From: Polyangium fumosum
GTDB lineage: Bacteria; Myxococcota_A; Polyangia; Polyangiales; Polyangiaceae
Direction of reading: 5' to 3'
DNA length: 64,000 nucleotides
NCBI RefSeq assembly: GCF_005144585.1
Contig: NZ_SSMQ01000029.1
Location: 1-64,000 of the forward strand
In this document: positions 19,180-28,111 of the stretch, piece by piece
Numbering within the stretch: position 1 is the stretch's first letter
How the letters are laid out: every line of letters begins with the position of its first letter
The notes under the pieces: generated by a model
The model's database searches: none
What the model was told of the DNA's origin: nothing
The model's input: the letters and a program-made list of their open reading frames with translations, nothing else
Program-made: the position numbers and the translations under genes

Positions 19180-19956
19180 TCAAACCTCCTTGGTCGTCGT
19201 TGTCGTCGCCGCCGCCGTGAGGGCACCGCTCTCCGCGCGCGTGCGGATGCACTCCCAGGCGTCGGTGGGATTGAAGTGGTAACGGACCTGCTTCGGCGCG
19301 GCCTCGCCGGCGAAGCGCTCCCCCATCACCCGCAAGAGGGCGATTGCATCGAGGCGCTTCCGATCGACGCGCCCTTTCGGCAAGAACGCCTTCAATGCCT
19401 CCAGGTGCTCAACCGGCAATCCGTCGTTCGCCGCTTGCCAGAGCAGAAGCGGATAACAACGGTCCGGATAAAACGTCGCGTGCGCGATGGCCTCCAATCG
19501 AGCACGTGTCTCGGTCGGGATCACACCCGCCCTCTCGGCCGCGCGGAGCGTCGCGCGGATGTTCACCATCGCTTCGTTCAGGGGGCGATACCCGTCCTCG
19601 GCCAGCGCGTGGGCCACGGCTACCTCGTCATCGGCGTCGAGTTCGCTGCGCGCGTAGGCCTCGTAAATCGCGCCCACGCCCGCCATGCCGAAGAACGACA
19701 GCTCGGCTGCGCGCAGGGCGCCCATGCTGGCCGCGCCGAGGACATGCACCCCTTGCGCCATGGCCCACAGGATCTCCTTGTGCGACACCGACGGGACGCG
19801 CTCGAAATAGCCGTCGATGATGCCGATCGCGACCGGCTTTTCACGCGCGGCCAGGTACACGTCGCCCTGGGCCGCGGGCGGCAGGAAGGTCGCGTCGAGC
19901 CATTGTTTGCCCTCCGCCGCGGAGAGGGTCGGCCCGGTGAAGATATAGAGCTTCAT
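19180..19956 (-). CDS. tfuA: TfuA-like protein, partner of YcaO
   Basis: 258 aa. The TfuA core is clear: start MKLYIFTGPTLSAAEG, then AIGIIDGYFERVPSVSHKEI, then GVHVLGAASMGALRAAEL. TfuA proteins assist YcaO enzymes, for example in thioamide formation in McrA of methanogens and in RiPP pathways, possibly by delivering sulfide from a sulfur carrier. Its ATG overlaps the ycaO stop (ATGA). The C-terminal third is helical and ends in repeated Ala/Thr. I saw no precursor peptide immediately beside it. Confidence 0.85.
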   Translation of the reverse strand: MKLYIFTGPTLSAAEGKQWLDATFLPPAAQGDVYLAAREKPVAIGIIDGYFERVPSVSHKEILWAMAQGVHVLGAASMGALRAAELSFFGMAGVGAIYEAYARSELDADDEVAVAHALAEDGYRPLNEAMVNIRATLRAAERAGVIPTETRARLEAIAHATFYPDRCYPLLLWQAANDGLPVEHLEALKAFLPKGRVDRKRLDAIALLRVMGERFAGEAAPKQVRYHFNPTDAWECIRTRAESGALTAAATTTTTKEV

Positions 19957-21227
19957 GACGTTCGCTCCGCGAGGCGCCGCTGCGCGCGGGTGCCGGGGAT
20001 GTATCCGGGGATGTCGTAAAGAGGCTCGAGGCCGGGGATCACCACACGGACCACGGGGATCCGCAGCTCGGGCCGGGTGAGATCAACGGCGACGATCTCA
20101 TGCAGGCCCGCCGCGCGCAGGCGGTCCACTTCCCAGGCCACGTCGTCGTCGAGGGTAACGCCTGCGTGATCCGGGGCGTCCGAGAATGCTCGCTCGGCCG
20201 GCTCCGCGCCGTGCTCGCTGACAAAGCGCTGGGCCGCGCAGAGGTCCTCCTCGGGTCCGTTGCCACGGGCGCGGACGTCGTCGCGCGCGCCTGTGATCAC
20301 GGTGAGCCGGCATTGGGCCGCCTCGGTGATCGCACGCAGCAGCGCGATCCCGCGGGCGGGGTGGCAGCCAAAGCCGATCATGGGCGCGATGGGGCGCGCA
20401 GGGTTCGGCTCGCGGTCGACGAGGGTGCAGCAATAGGTCGGGATTCCGATGTCCGAGGTCAAATCCCAGACACCCGCGAGGACGTCGGCGCGCTCGATAC
20501 GACCGAGGACCTCCCTGCAGCCCAGATCGTCCACCGTGGAGAGGTCGAGCCGGGTACGCCGCTTCATCTCCTTTCCCGAGAGGTGCCAAAGCGTGGCGGC
20601 GTCACGCTCGACGAGCTCGCAAATGGCGTGGCTCAGCGCCTCCAGCGGGTGATTGCCGGAAGCGAGGCCGTTCGAGCTCATCACGAATGCGCCGCTGGCC
20701 GCGATTAGGGGCAACGAATAATTGGTGTGAACGACCTCGAACGGGACCCAGGTGGGCGCACTGCCGACCAGGTTTTCTCCGAGCACCCAGTGCAAGCACA
20801 GGTTGTCGTGGAACCTCTGGACGGAGAGGCGCGGCAAGCCCCCTACGTCGAGCAGGCAGTGGCCGAAGCGCATCTCGTTGACGCTGCCCAGCTTGAGCGG
20901 CTGCAGGATACGCTCGGCGTGCCAGTGCTCGATCGACTCCATCACGCCCGAGGCGCGCGCGGCGTCAAGGGTGAGGCCCTTGCCAGGCGAAACGGAGATC
21001 GAGCGCGAATTCGGGCGTATGACCATCACCACCGGCACGCCGATGTTATCGAGGCCGGTGACGTCGGCGATGCGGGTGATGCCCAGGATGGGCAGGAAGG
21101 GCCGCACCCGCGCGACGGTCTCCTCGGGGGAGATGGTGCGATGGGTGCCGGCCATGAATTGCTTGGGGACCGCCGGCGCGGGGCTCGAAGGCCGATCCGC
21201 GCCGGGGGAATCGTGGTGGGACGACAT
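19953..21227 (-). CDS. ycaO: YcaO-domain protein (TfuA-associated)
   Basis: 424 aa. The YcaO ATP-binding motifs are present: SGVMESIEHWHAE, EALSHAICELVERDAATLW, and ALLRAITEAAQCRL. The C-terminus contains a proline-containing PGYIPGTRAQ segment. TfuA-linked YcaO enzymes activate a peptide backbone amide with ATP to install a thioamide or azoline. The gene starts with ATG 14 bp downstream of the 214-aa unknown. Substrate unknown: it may be a peptide, a neighbouring protein, or a precursor encoded elsewhere. Confidence 0.85.
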   Translation of the reverse strand: MSSHHDSPGADRPSSPAPAVPKQFMAGTHRTISPEETVARVRPFLPILGITRIADVTGLDNIGVPVVMVIRPNSRSISVSPGKGLTLDAARASGVMESIEHWHAERILQPLKLGSVNEMRFGHCLLDVGGLPRLSVQRFHDNLCLHWVLGENLVGSAPTWVPFEVVHTNYSLPLIAASGAFVMSSNGLASGNHPLEALSHAICELVERDAATLWHLSGKEMKRRTRLDLSTVDDLGCREVLGRIERADVLAGVWDLTSDIGIPTYCCTLVDREPNPARPIAPMIGFGCHPARGIALLRAITEAAQCRLTVITGARDDVRARGNGPEEDLCAAQRFVSEHGAEPAERAFSDAPDHAGVTLDDDVAWEVDRLRAAGLHEIVAVDLTRPELRIPVVRVVIPGLEPLYDIPGYIPGTRAQRRLAERTS

Positions 21228-21241
21228 GGTGGGGCTCGCGA

Positions 21242-21886
21242 TCAGCGCTTGAAGTGAGCGAGGTTGAGGACGTAGCAGGTGATCGGAATGATGGCGGGGA
21301 TCGGCTCCTCCATCTCGGGCATATAGATCTCGATGGGCTTGTCCGGGCTCATCGCGAGGAAGTTTTGCCCATGCAAGCTATCGAGCAGCAGCAGGAACTC
21401 CTTGGTCGTCTCGACGTGGCCGGGCCGGAGGTGCTGTTCGAGGATGAAGCGGCCCCAGCTCTGGCAGGGGATGACGTAATACGAGCCCTCCGTGGTCTCG
21501 ATCCTCTCGCCGTTCTCCAATGGAATCGTGCCCCCTTTGGCGTGGATCACGATGTCGTAGGGCGAGAGCGTGGGCCCTTCGCCCTCGTTGGGCAGATCGG
21601 CCTGGATCTCGTCGTCGGCGCGCTCGGGCAGGGTGCGGATGTTCTTCTCGCAGAGCACGTACACCCCGGTCTCGCCCTGCATGAACCGCACGAAGGCGCC
21701 CGGCTTGCCGGTCTGCTCGAGCTGGGCCACCTTGTCGCGGATCGATTGCGGGATATTCTCCGCGTCCCATCGGTTCTCCGGCCGGGCCCAGGCCTGGGAC
21801 TCGAGCTGGTAGACCGGGCTCGACTCCTGGTTGATGGTGAAGAGCAATCCCCTGCGGTCATCGTTGTACGTCGTTTGCTGAATCAT
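21242..21886 (-). CDS. Unknown 214-aa protein, candidate YcaO/TfuA substrate or partner
   Basis: 214 aa from ATG 21886 (MIQQTTYNDDRRG), preceded by the purine-rich GAAAGAGAACC. No family recognised. It is acidic and strand-rich, with a cluster of acid residues (EMEEPIPAIIPITCYVLNLAHFKR at the end is not repetitive). One or two Cys residues (IPCQSW, ITCYVL) lie in conserved-looking contexts. It is the first gene after a 136-bp gap and 14 bp ahead of ycaO, the position where a RiPP precursor or partner is often found. It is far longer than most precursor peptides, so a scaffold or immunity role is at least as likely. Confidence 0.5.
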   Translation of the reverse strand: MIQQTTYNDDRRGLLFTINQESSPVYQLESQAWARPENRWDAENIPQSIRDKVAQLEQTGKPGAFVRFMQGETGVYVLCEKNIRTLPERADDEIQADLPNEGEGPTLSPYDIVIHAKGGTIPLENGERIETTEGSYYVIPCQSWGRFILEQHLRPGHVETTKEFLLLLDSLHGQNFLAMSPDKPIEIYMPEMEEPIPAIIPITCYVLNLAHFKR

Positions 21887-22022
21887 GATGGTTCTCTTTC
21901 TTTCTGCATGCAATGGACGCACGTCCGGCGTCCGTGGCCGCAACCTCCGGGCAGACGGGTGCCGTGCGGCCGTTCGCGGCGCCCGCCAAAGTCCTTGTCG
22001 TCAGGCCTGACTTGCTGTCAGG
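21887..22022 (-). promoter_or_regulatory. 136-bp gap with palindromes ahead of the YcaO unit
   Basis: This gap separates the kinase gene from the 214-aa/ycaO unit on the minus strand. It holds a perfect 12-bp palindrome GTCAGGCCTGAC at 22000-22011, 12 bp past the kinase stop, and an imperfect stem GGACGC/GCGTCC a little before the start codon. It may be an internal promoter with operator or an attenuating hairpin. A sigma54-type -24/-12 pair with correct spacing was looked for and not found. Confidence 0.3.
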
Positions 22023-25000
22023 TCACACGTAGCCGCGCTGCATGGCGAGGCGAAGCGCTTTGCGCAGCTCGCGCCGTGCCTGGGCTGTCTGGCCCGTGGC
22101 GAAAGAATCGACCGCCTGCGCGAGCGCGAGCGCGAGGCGCTGCGGCAGTCGTTGTTGCGTATTCGGTGCGAGCACGGCGTTGACCTGCTCGATGGCTCCC
22201 ACCAAATCACCCCGCTCGAACAGCACAGCGCACAGCGGCATTCTGGCCACCCACTGGAAGGGGAACGCGCTGGGCGATCCCCATCGTGCGAGCGCCTCCT
22301 GCGCCAGCCGTTCGGCCTCCGCGCCATTGTCGCGCTGGAGGGCGACCCATGCCAGGTTTCCCTGCGCGAACCCGACGTACGTCTGTGCGCTCTCTTCTTG
22401 GGACAGCAGGAGGCTCTCCTGCGCGCGCTTCTCCGTTTGTTCGACACGGCCCTGGGCCCTCGTCACCGTCGCGAGGTAGATCGAGCAGCGCGTCAGGAGG
22501 TCACGAACGTAATTGTTTTTGGCCTCGGAGAGTGTATCGATCAGCTCGCGCTCGGCCTTCGCATGCCTGCCGCCCATCCAGTGGATGAGGGCGAGGTTGA
22601 ACCGCGCATCGAGCAACTCGTTCGCGTTGCCAGCCCTTCGTGCGACCGCCACGCATTTTCGTGCATAATGTGACGTCTCGGCGGAGCACGCGTACCGCTC
22701 CAGCCGAAGGTTGTGCTGCGTCAGCGCAGCGAAGTAATGCACGCGCACCTTGGCTGTTTCCCAGACTTCCATCACTGGCTCGATCTCGGCGAGGAGCCGG
22801 GCCGTCTCCTGCACGTTGGCCAGTCGGTAATGGGTCGAAATCTGCTCCAGTCGGATCCTCAGCCATTCGTTCCACCACGCCTTCGACCGCGGCCCCTCCC
22901 CAAGCGCAGCCTCTGCCTCGTCGTACTGCACGAGCGCTTTGGCAAATGCATTGCTTCGTTGCCAGGCCGTACCGCGCTTTCGCAGCCGCCTGGTTCGGTC
23001 GACAGGCCGCGCCTCCTGGTTCGCCTCCAGCGCGGCGGTGTACGCCGCCCTCGCGTCTTCGTACTCCCCAAGAAGCGTCAGCGCATCACCTCGCCGCTCG
23101 TGGAGACGGGCCATTTCGGCCCGCCTGGCCTCCGTGCTCGCCGTCTCCCGCAGCGTGGCAAGAGCCGCCTCGTAGAGGGGAAGGGCGCTGTTGACATCCG
23201 GGGCGCACACCGCGGCCCTGGCAAAGTACTTGGTGGCCTTCTCGTACATCCCCGCGCGATCGAAGTGGTGCCCGAGTGTCGCCGCCTTCTCCTTTGCTCT
23301 CCCGAACCGCGCCGCGAGCGCCTCCCCCGCGCGCAGGTGCCACGCGGCCCGCGCCTGCAAATCGATCCGCGCATAAGCGATCTCGCGAAGCTTGTCGTGG
23401 GAGAAGCGCAGCCGGCTGGTCTCGGTTACCTCCAGGATCCTCCGCGCCAGCAGCATATCGAACGCCGCGGTGGCAGCGGCCTTGTCCTTGGCGCCATCGA
23501 GAAGGAGCGCCTCGTCGAGATCCTCCCCCAGCACCGCCGCCCATTGCGCGAGCGCCTGCCCCTCGGCGTTCAGCCTGTCGAGGCGGGCCGTGATCAGCTC
23601 CTCCACCGTCTCCGGCAGCGGCAGCGAGGCGATGGCCGCGCCGGCGCGATGGGCGTCGAAGCAAAATCGGCCGTCGAGATCCCGCCGCAAAATGCCCCTC
23701 TCCAGGGCGGCGTGGAGATACTGCGAAACGAAAAACGGATTGCCGTTCGCCTGGTGCACGAGCGCGTCGAGCACGGCGCGGGGCGGCTCGCGTTGCGCGA
23801 GCATCCCGGCCACGATCTGGACCACGCTCCCGGTGTCGAGCCGCTCGAGCGCGAGGGTCGAAACATGCGTCAGGTTTGCCAGCGCGCGGATCGCGGGGCT
23901 CTCTTCCTCGCTGCGGTAAGTGGCCACGAGGAGGATCCCGTGCTGGCCGAGATCGGCGTTTGCGAAGGCTTTGAGCACGTCGAGCGTCAGGTCGTCGGCC
24001 CATTGCAGATCGTCGAGCACGAAGAGGACCGGCCCTTGCGCGGCGAGCGCCCGGAGCACCTCGAGCATGGAGTGGACCACCCGTGCACGCGCCTCCTTCG
24101 GCGCCAGGGCAGGGGGCTCCGGTTGTTCGTCCTGGCCCGGCATATCGAGCAGCGCCGGCTCGTAACGCGCAAGGATACGGCCGCGGGGTCCAAAGACGTG
24201 ATCCGCCCCCTCCCGGGAGTGCCTCACGAGATCGGCCGCGGCGCGCAGCCAGGGACGAAGGGGCGAGAGCGGGGCCGCGTCCGCGCCGGGGGAGGGGCAC
24301 GTGGCCGTGAGCACGTTCATCGTGAGGGCGGGGTCATTGCGCAACCGGTTGACCATGGGACCGAGCTCCATGACCAGCCGGGTCTTTCCCATGCCGCTCT
24401 CGCCACGAACGAGCCAAAAACCGCCGCGCCTCTCGTGCGCCACGCCGTACACCGCCTTCTCCAGCGCGGCCTTGGCCTCTTTGTGGCCTTCAAACGGCGG
24501 CCGATACAGGTAGGGCTGCGACGGCGGCTCGGGCTCTGCCTTGGCGCCCAGGGCGACCAGCGCCGCGCCGACATCGACGGCGTAGCCCAGCCGGTCCTCG
24601 GGGGCCTTTGCGAGGAGCCGGAGGATGAGCGTGTCGAGTTCCTGGGGAAGGTCCGAATTTTGGTGCGAGGGCGGGCTCGGCGGGAGGTAGAGGTGCTGAG
24701 CGCAGACGACGCTCGTAGGCCCTACGAAAGGAGGTTTGCCCGTCACGCACTCGTGCAGGATGCAGCCAAGCGCATAGAGGTCCGCGCGCGCGTCGACGAG
24801 CTCGCCTCGGAGCTGCTCAGGCGCCATGTACGCGAAGGTGCCTGCCCACGTCCCGATATCGAGCTCCTCCCGGCCGGCGGCGCCGCCGAAACGCGTGGCA
24901 ATCCCGAGGTCGACGAGCACCGGGCGATCGTCGTCTTGGAGGAAGACGTTCCCGGGCTTCAGATCGCGATGCACCAGGCCCTCGCCGTGCAGGTAAGCGA

Positions 25001-25607
25001 GCGGCGCGCAGAGGCGACGGACCAGCGTGAGCAGGTGGACCAGCGCGGGCGAGACCCCGGTGGTTGTCCAGAGTGCGTGAAGATGGTCATGCAGGGTGCG
25101 CCCGCGGAGGCGTTGCATGGCCATCCACGGCACCCCGTCCTGGTCCCCATGGTCGACGACGGGCACGATCCCCGGGTGGCGCAGCCGCCGCAGCGCGCGA
25201 ATCTCGTGGCGGATGGCGTCGAGGTCCTGGGAGGACGCCGCCTGCCCGTGCAACGTCTTGATGGCCACGAGCTCGCCGGTATGGACGTGCGCGGCCTCGT
25301 ACACCACGCCCATACCGCCCTTGCCGAGCGTCGTGCCGGTCGTCTGATAGGGGCCAAAGAAGGGAGGGGGAGGGGGCGCTTTCAAAGACGGTTCGCTCAT
25401 GGTAGGAGGCCAGGTGCGCGTGGAGTCAGGCCCTGTCGTGTCCCCAAGCTCCAGCGGCAGGGTCGTCGATACGTCGCTCGCGCTCATGCCCAGGGCGATA
25501 TGCACCGCGCGTGCCGCCTCCCCCGCTGCGGATTTCCCGGAAAAACGCGGGGGAGGTCCTGAAGGGGGTGGGTCGAGTTGATCAGGATTGATCAAGGGGT
25601 TTGTCAA
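22023..25607 (-). CDS. Ser/Thr protein kinase with AAA ATPase and TPR-like C-terminus (PknK-like)
   Basis: 1194 aa from TTG 25607; Met70 is an alternative start. Kinase domain about residues 87-350: GKGGMG at 95-100, Lys117, HRDLKPGN at 213-220, and DLG (233-235) in place of the usual DFG, then APE (MAPEQL). An AAA_16-like ATPase follows with Walker A GESGMGKT (402-409) and Walker B VLFVLDDLQWADD near 560. The last 450 residues are TPR-like helical repeats. It begins 6 bp after the FHA-sigma54 gene, so the two are probably co-transcribed. Such kinases are multi-input sensors. The target may be the FHA protein or a YcaO-cluster protein. Confidence 0.85.
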   Translation of the reverse strand: MTNPLINPDQLDPPPSGPPPRFSGKSAAGEAARAVHIALGMSASDVSTTLPLELGDTTGPDSTRTWPPTMSEPSLKAPPPPPFFGPYQTTGTTLGKGGMGVVYEAAHVHTGELVAIKTLHGQAASSQDLDAIRHEIRALRRLRHPGIVPVVDHGDQDGVPWMAMQRLRGRTLHDHLHALWTTTGVSPALVHLLTLVRRLCAPLAYLHGEGLVHRDLKPGNVFLQDDDRPVLVDLGIATRFGGAAGREELDIGTWAGTFAYMAPEQLRGELVDARADLYALGCILHECVTGKPPFVGPTSVVCAQHLYLPPSPPSHQNSDLPQELDTLILRLLAKAPEDRLGYAVDVGAALVALGAKAEPEPPSQPYLYRPPFEGHKEAKAALEKAVYGVAHERRGGFWLVRGESGMGKTRLVMELGPMVNRLRNDPALTMNVLTATCPSPGADAAPLSPLRPWLRAAADLVRHSREGADHVFGPRGRILARYEPALLDMPGQDEQPEPPALAPKEARARVVHSMLEVLRALAAQGPVLFVLDDLQWADDLTLDVLKAFANADLGQHGILLVATYRSEEESPAIRALANLTHVSTLALERLDTGSVVQIVAGMLAQREPPRAVLDALVHQANGNPFFVSQYLHAALERGILRRDLDGRFCFDAHRAGAAIASLPLPETVEELITARLDRLNAEGQALAQWAAVLGEDLDEALLLDGAKDKAAATAAFDMLLARRILEVTETSRLRFSHDKLREIAYARIDLQARAAWHLRAGEALAARFGRAKEKAATLGHHFDRAGMYEKATKYFARAAVCAPDVNSALPLYEAALATLRETASTEARRAEMARLHERRGDALTLLGEYEDARAAYTAALEANQEARPVDRTRRLRKRGTAWQRSNAFAKALVQYDEAEAALGEGPRSKAWWNEWLRIRLEQISTHYRLANVQETARLLAEIEPVMEVWETAKVRVHYFAALTQHNLRLERYACSAETSHYARKCVAVARRAGNANELLDARFNLALIHWMGGRHAKAERELIDTLSEAKNNYVRDLLTRCSIYLATVTRAQGRVEQTEKRAQESLLLSQEESAQTYVGFAQGNLAWVALQRDNGAEAERLAQEALARWGSPSAFPFQWVARMPLCAVLFERGDLVGAIEQVNAVLAPNTQQRLPQRLALALAQAVDSFATGQTAQARRELRKALRLAMQRGYV

Positions 25608-25618
25608 ACCTGATCAAC
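25577..25618. repeat. Three phased TGATCA motifs across a gene junction
   Basis: TGATCA occurs at 25579, 25589 and 25611, spaced by 10 and 22 bp. The outer pair forms the inverted repeat GTTGATCAGG (25577-25586) and CCTGATCAAC (25609-25618). The site spans the end of the FHA-sigma54 gene and the TTG start of the kinase gene. Because it lies within coding sequence (it encodes LINPDQL in the kinase N-terminus), it could be coincidental. It could also form an RNA hairpin that tunes kinase translation. Confidence 0.3.
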
Positions 25619-27407
25619 TGTCCTCCAGCTTGGGGGGCTTGATGCCGTACTCCCTCATACGACGCAGCAGCGTCGGGTAGGGGATCCCAAGCTTCTCTGC
25701 CGCCTTGCGCCGGTTCCAGTTCGTCTCCTGCAACACCGCCAGGATGCGCTGCGTCCCGAACTGCTGCGTCAGTTGCTCCGTCTCCGCCTTCAACCCGCCG
25801 ACCGATGGCGTCGCCGGCTCGGGCTGCGCCAAGCGTACGGCCTTCGGCAGGTCCTCGGGCTGGATCAGGTCTGCCTCGGCTATGATGACCGCCCAATCCA
25901 CGGCGCTCTTCAATTCCCGCACGTTGCCCAACCAGTTGTAGGCGAAGAGCCGTGCCTTCGCCTCGGGGGAAAAACCCTGGATGCTCCGGCCATTCTCCCG
26001 GTTGGCCTTCGTTAGGAAGCGCTGGGCGAGCGGCTCGATCTCGTCCTGCCGCTCGCGCAGCGGCGGGATTTCCACCACCGCCGTGTTCAGCCGGTGGTAG
26101 AGGTCCCGGCGGAAGCTACCGTCCTCGATCATAGCCTGGAGGTTCTTGTGCGTAGCCGCGACGATTCGCACGTCGACGTGGTGTGAGTTCGTCGAGCCCA
26201 CGGGGGTGACGACTCCCTCTTGGAGCACCCGGAGCAGCGCCTTCTGCGCGTCCGGCGCCAGATCGCCGATCTCGTCGAGGAACAGCGTCCCTCCATCGAC
26301 GTCCCTGAAAGCGCCCTTCGTGTCCTTGTCGGCGCCTGTGAAGGCTCCCTTCACGTGGCCAAACAGCTCGCTCGTGATGAGTGTGCCCGGGAGCGCGCCG
26401 CAATTGATGGCGATAAACGGCTTCTTTGACCGCGGCCCGCTGTCATGAAGGCGTTTGGCCAGCACCTCCTTGCCCGTGCCGGTCTCGCCGAGGAGCAGCA
26501 CGGGGACACGCGCCCTGCTCGCCTGCTTGATGATATGTAGCGCCTCCCCCATCTTCTCGCCGAAGATCGGGGGCTCATCGCCTTCGCCGCCGTCACTCCC
26601 TGCCTGCGTCCCCAGCGCGGGCTCCCCTGGGCGCGCCCGTCTCAGGTTCTGGCGCGCCACCTCGATGAGCTTGTCGGCCTTGCTCGCGTCGCCTGGATGA
26701 AGTGCCATCCCCACGCAGCGGGGACCGATGGCCGGCGGGGCCCCGGCGGCGATGCTTCGCGCGACCCTCTGCGCCTCGGCCGCGTCGATCTCCGGGAGCA
26801 GGATCAGCGCGATGTTCGGCACGTAAAGATAGATTCGATGAATCCTCTCCCGAAGATGCTGTTCGAGACGTGTCACCCACGTCCCCCTCGACCCCTCGGC
26901 CGCCTCCTTCTCTCCCGGGCTCACCGCGAGGACCCCAAGGGACCGGCCCGAGAACCGAGTTCGCCTCAGTTCCTCCTCGAGCTGGCGTCGGAAGGTCGGC
27001 TCTTCGACCAGGTTCGGCTCGGCGATCATGCCGAGGGCGAAGACCCGCACGATGACCGTGGCCAGGTAAATCTCGTCGCCCGGCACGAGCTTCGCGCTCG
27101 GGACCTGCTGCCCCGCATGCCAGACGCCGTTTCTGGATTCGAGGTCCTCGACCAGCACGCCATCCTCGTGGAGCGTGAACTTCGCATGCGTGTACGAGAG
27201 CTGGGCCTCGTAGATGGGCAAGTTCGCCTCCTGGCCTCGGCCCACCACCAGGGGCTTGCCTGGGGCGAGCTGCGCGCGTTCGACCCCGTCGCGGGTGAAG
27301 AAGACGAGCTGGACCCCAAACGAGAGGGGAGGCGCTGCAGGCGCGCCCGGAGGCATCGGCTCCGTGCTCGTCTGATCAGGTACGTCGTTGTTCTTTTTCG
27401 TGGTCAT
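25614..27407 (-). CDS. FHA-domain sigma54-dependent transcriptional activator
   Basis: 597 aa from ATG 27407. An FHA domain (residues about 45-105) has the phosphothreonine-binding residues: VGRG at 55-58, S71 and H74 (SYTHAKF), and N93 (SRNG). The AAA+ domain has Walker A LLGETGTGKEVLA, the sigma54-contacting GAFTGA loop and LFLDEIGDL. The C-terminal Fis-type helix-turn-helix reads NWNRRKAAEKLGIPYPTLL. FHA-linked activators in myxobacteria are controlled by Ser/Thr kinases; the kinase gene follows directly. Sigma54-type control of this locus is therefore plausible, though no promoter was found. Confidence 0.9.
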   Translation of the reverse strand: MTTKKNNDVPDQTSTEPMPPGAPAAPPLSFGVQLVFFTRDGVERAQLAPGKPLVVGRGQEANLPIYEAQLSYTHAKFTLHEDGVLVEDLESRNGVWHAGQQVPSAKLVPGDEIYLATVIVRVFALGMIAEPNLVEEPTFRRQLEEELRRTRFSGRSLGVLAVSPGEKEAAEGSRGTWVTRLEQHLRERIHRIYLYVPNIALILLPEIDAAEAQRVARSIAAGAPPAIGPRCVGMALHPGDASKADKLIEVARQNLRRARPGEPALGTQAGSDGGEGDEPPIFGEKMGEALHIIKQASRARVPVLLLGETGTGKEVLAKRLHDSGPRSKKPFIAINCGALPGTLITSELFGHVKGAFTGADKDTKGAFRDVDGGTLFLDEIGDLAPDAQKALLRVLQEGVVTPVGSTNSHHVDVRIVAATHKNLQAMIEDGSFRRDLYHRLNTAVVEIPPLRERQDEIEPLAQRFLTKANRENGRSIQGFSPEAKARLFAYNWLGNVRELKSAVDWAVIIAEADLIQPEDLPKAVRLAQPEPATPSVGGLKAETEQLTQQFGTQRILAVLQETNWNRRKAAEKLGIPYPTLLRRMREYGIKPPKLEDS

Positions 27408-28111
27408 GGCAGCGTGGCGGATCCTACAAAATCCCGCCATACAAGTCAGCTTCTCGTGACGAACCTCAGCATCTCCCCGTGCTGGGTGAGCGTGCGCTCC
27501 TCGCCTGCGACGCGCGAAGGTCCCCGAAGAGCACGCAAGGTGTTCGTCACGCACGAGCGTCACGACCGGCACGAGCGCCATGGATACGAAAGCGTGGCCC
27601 GTCCCATACCCCCGACGAGCCCCTCTCGCGGACGCCTGGTCCCTGTCACGATCCCCAACGACGTCGAGCTAGGTCGGACACGGGAGCGTGGGGGGGCGCA
27701 GGCGAGGACAGGTGAACGGGGACACGAGGGAGCGCGCCGAAGGGACGAGGCCGTGTCTCTGGAGACTCGAGATCGTGCCCTTCGGGCTTCGAGGCGAGCT
27801 TTCTGGAACACGGTCCCGAGGGGGGTGGGGCACGACGCCGACGCCGCGGGGCCACGGGATCGTGTCTCCGGAGGCGCGAGGCAGTGCCGTCGCTCCTTCG
27901 ACCTCGACCGACCGACGAGCGACGACGCCCGCAGCGAAGGACGAGGTCGACCCGCACGGGCACGGGGTCCTGGCAAGAGCCTGTCTCGCGCAACGCTCGC
28001 GCCCGTCGGAGGATGGACGCAGGTGTGGAGGAGGCTTGGGAAGAAGGGCGCGGCGACAACCCCCTGCGGGCGCTCTTGCGCAGGCTCACATGCCTCCGGT
28101 ACGGTTCTACC
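27408..28111. other. 704-bp region without a clear gene
   Basis: This is the upstream region of the sigma54 activator and ends before a small membrane protein. Short frames exist in every phase but none resembles a protein; a 481-aa frame on the plus strand is a codon-bias shadow of the activator. The only structure I saw is a pair GTGACGAAC (27456-27464) and GTTCGTCAC (27542-27550) far apart in inverted orientation. The activator's promoter must lie here. Confidence 0.3.

Noticed and set aside
21887-22022. Sigma54 promoter ahead of the 214-aa gene
   Set aside because: GGCAC and CTGC are present but separated by 9 rather than 10 bases between GG and GC; not a convincing -24/-12.
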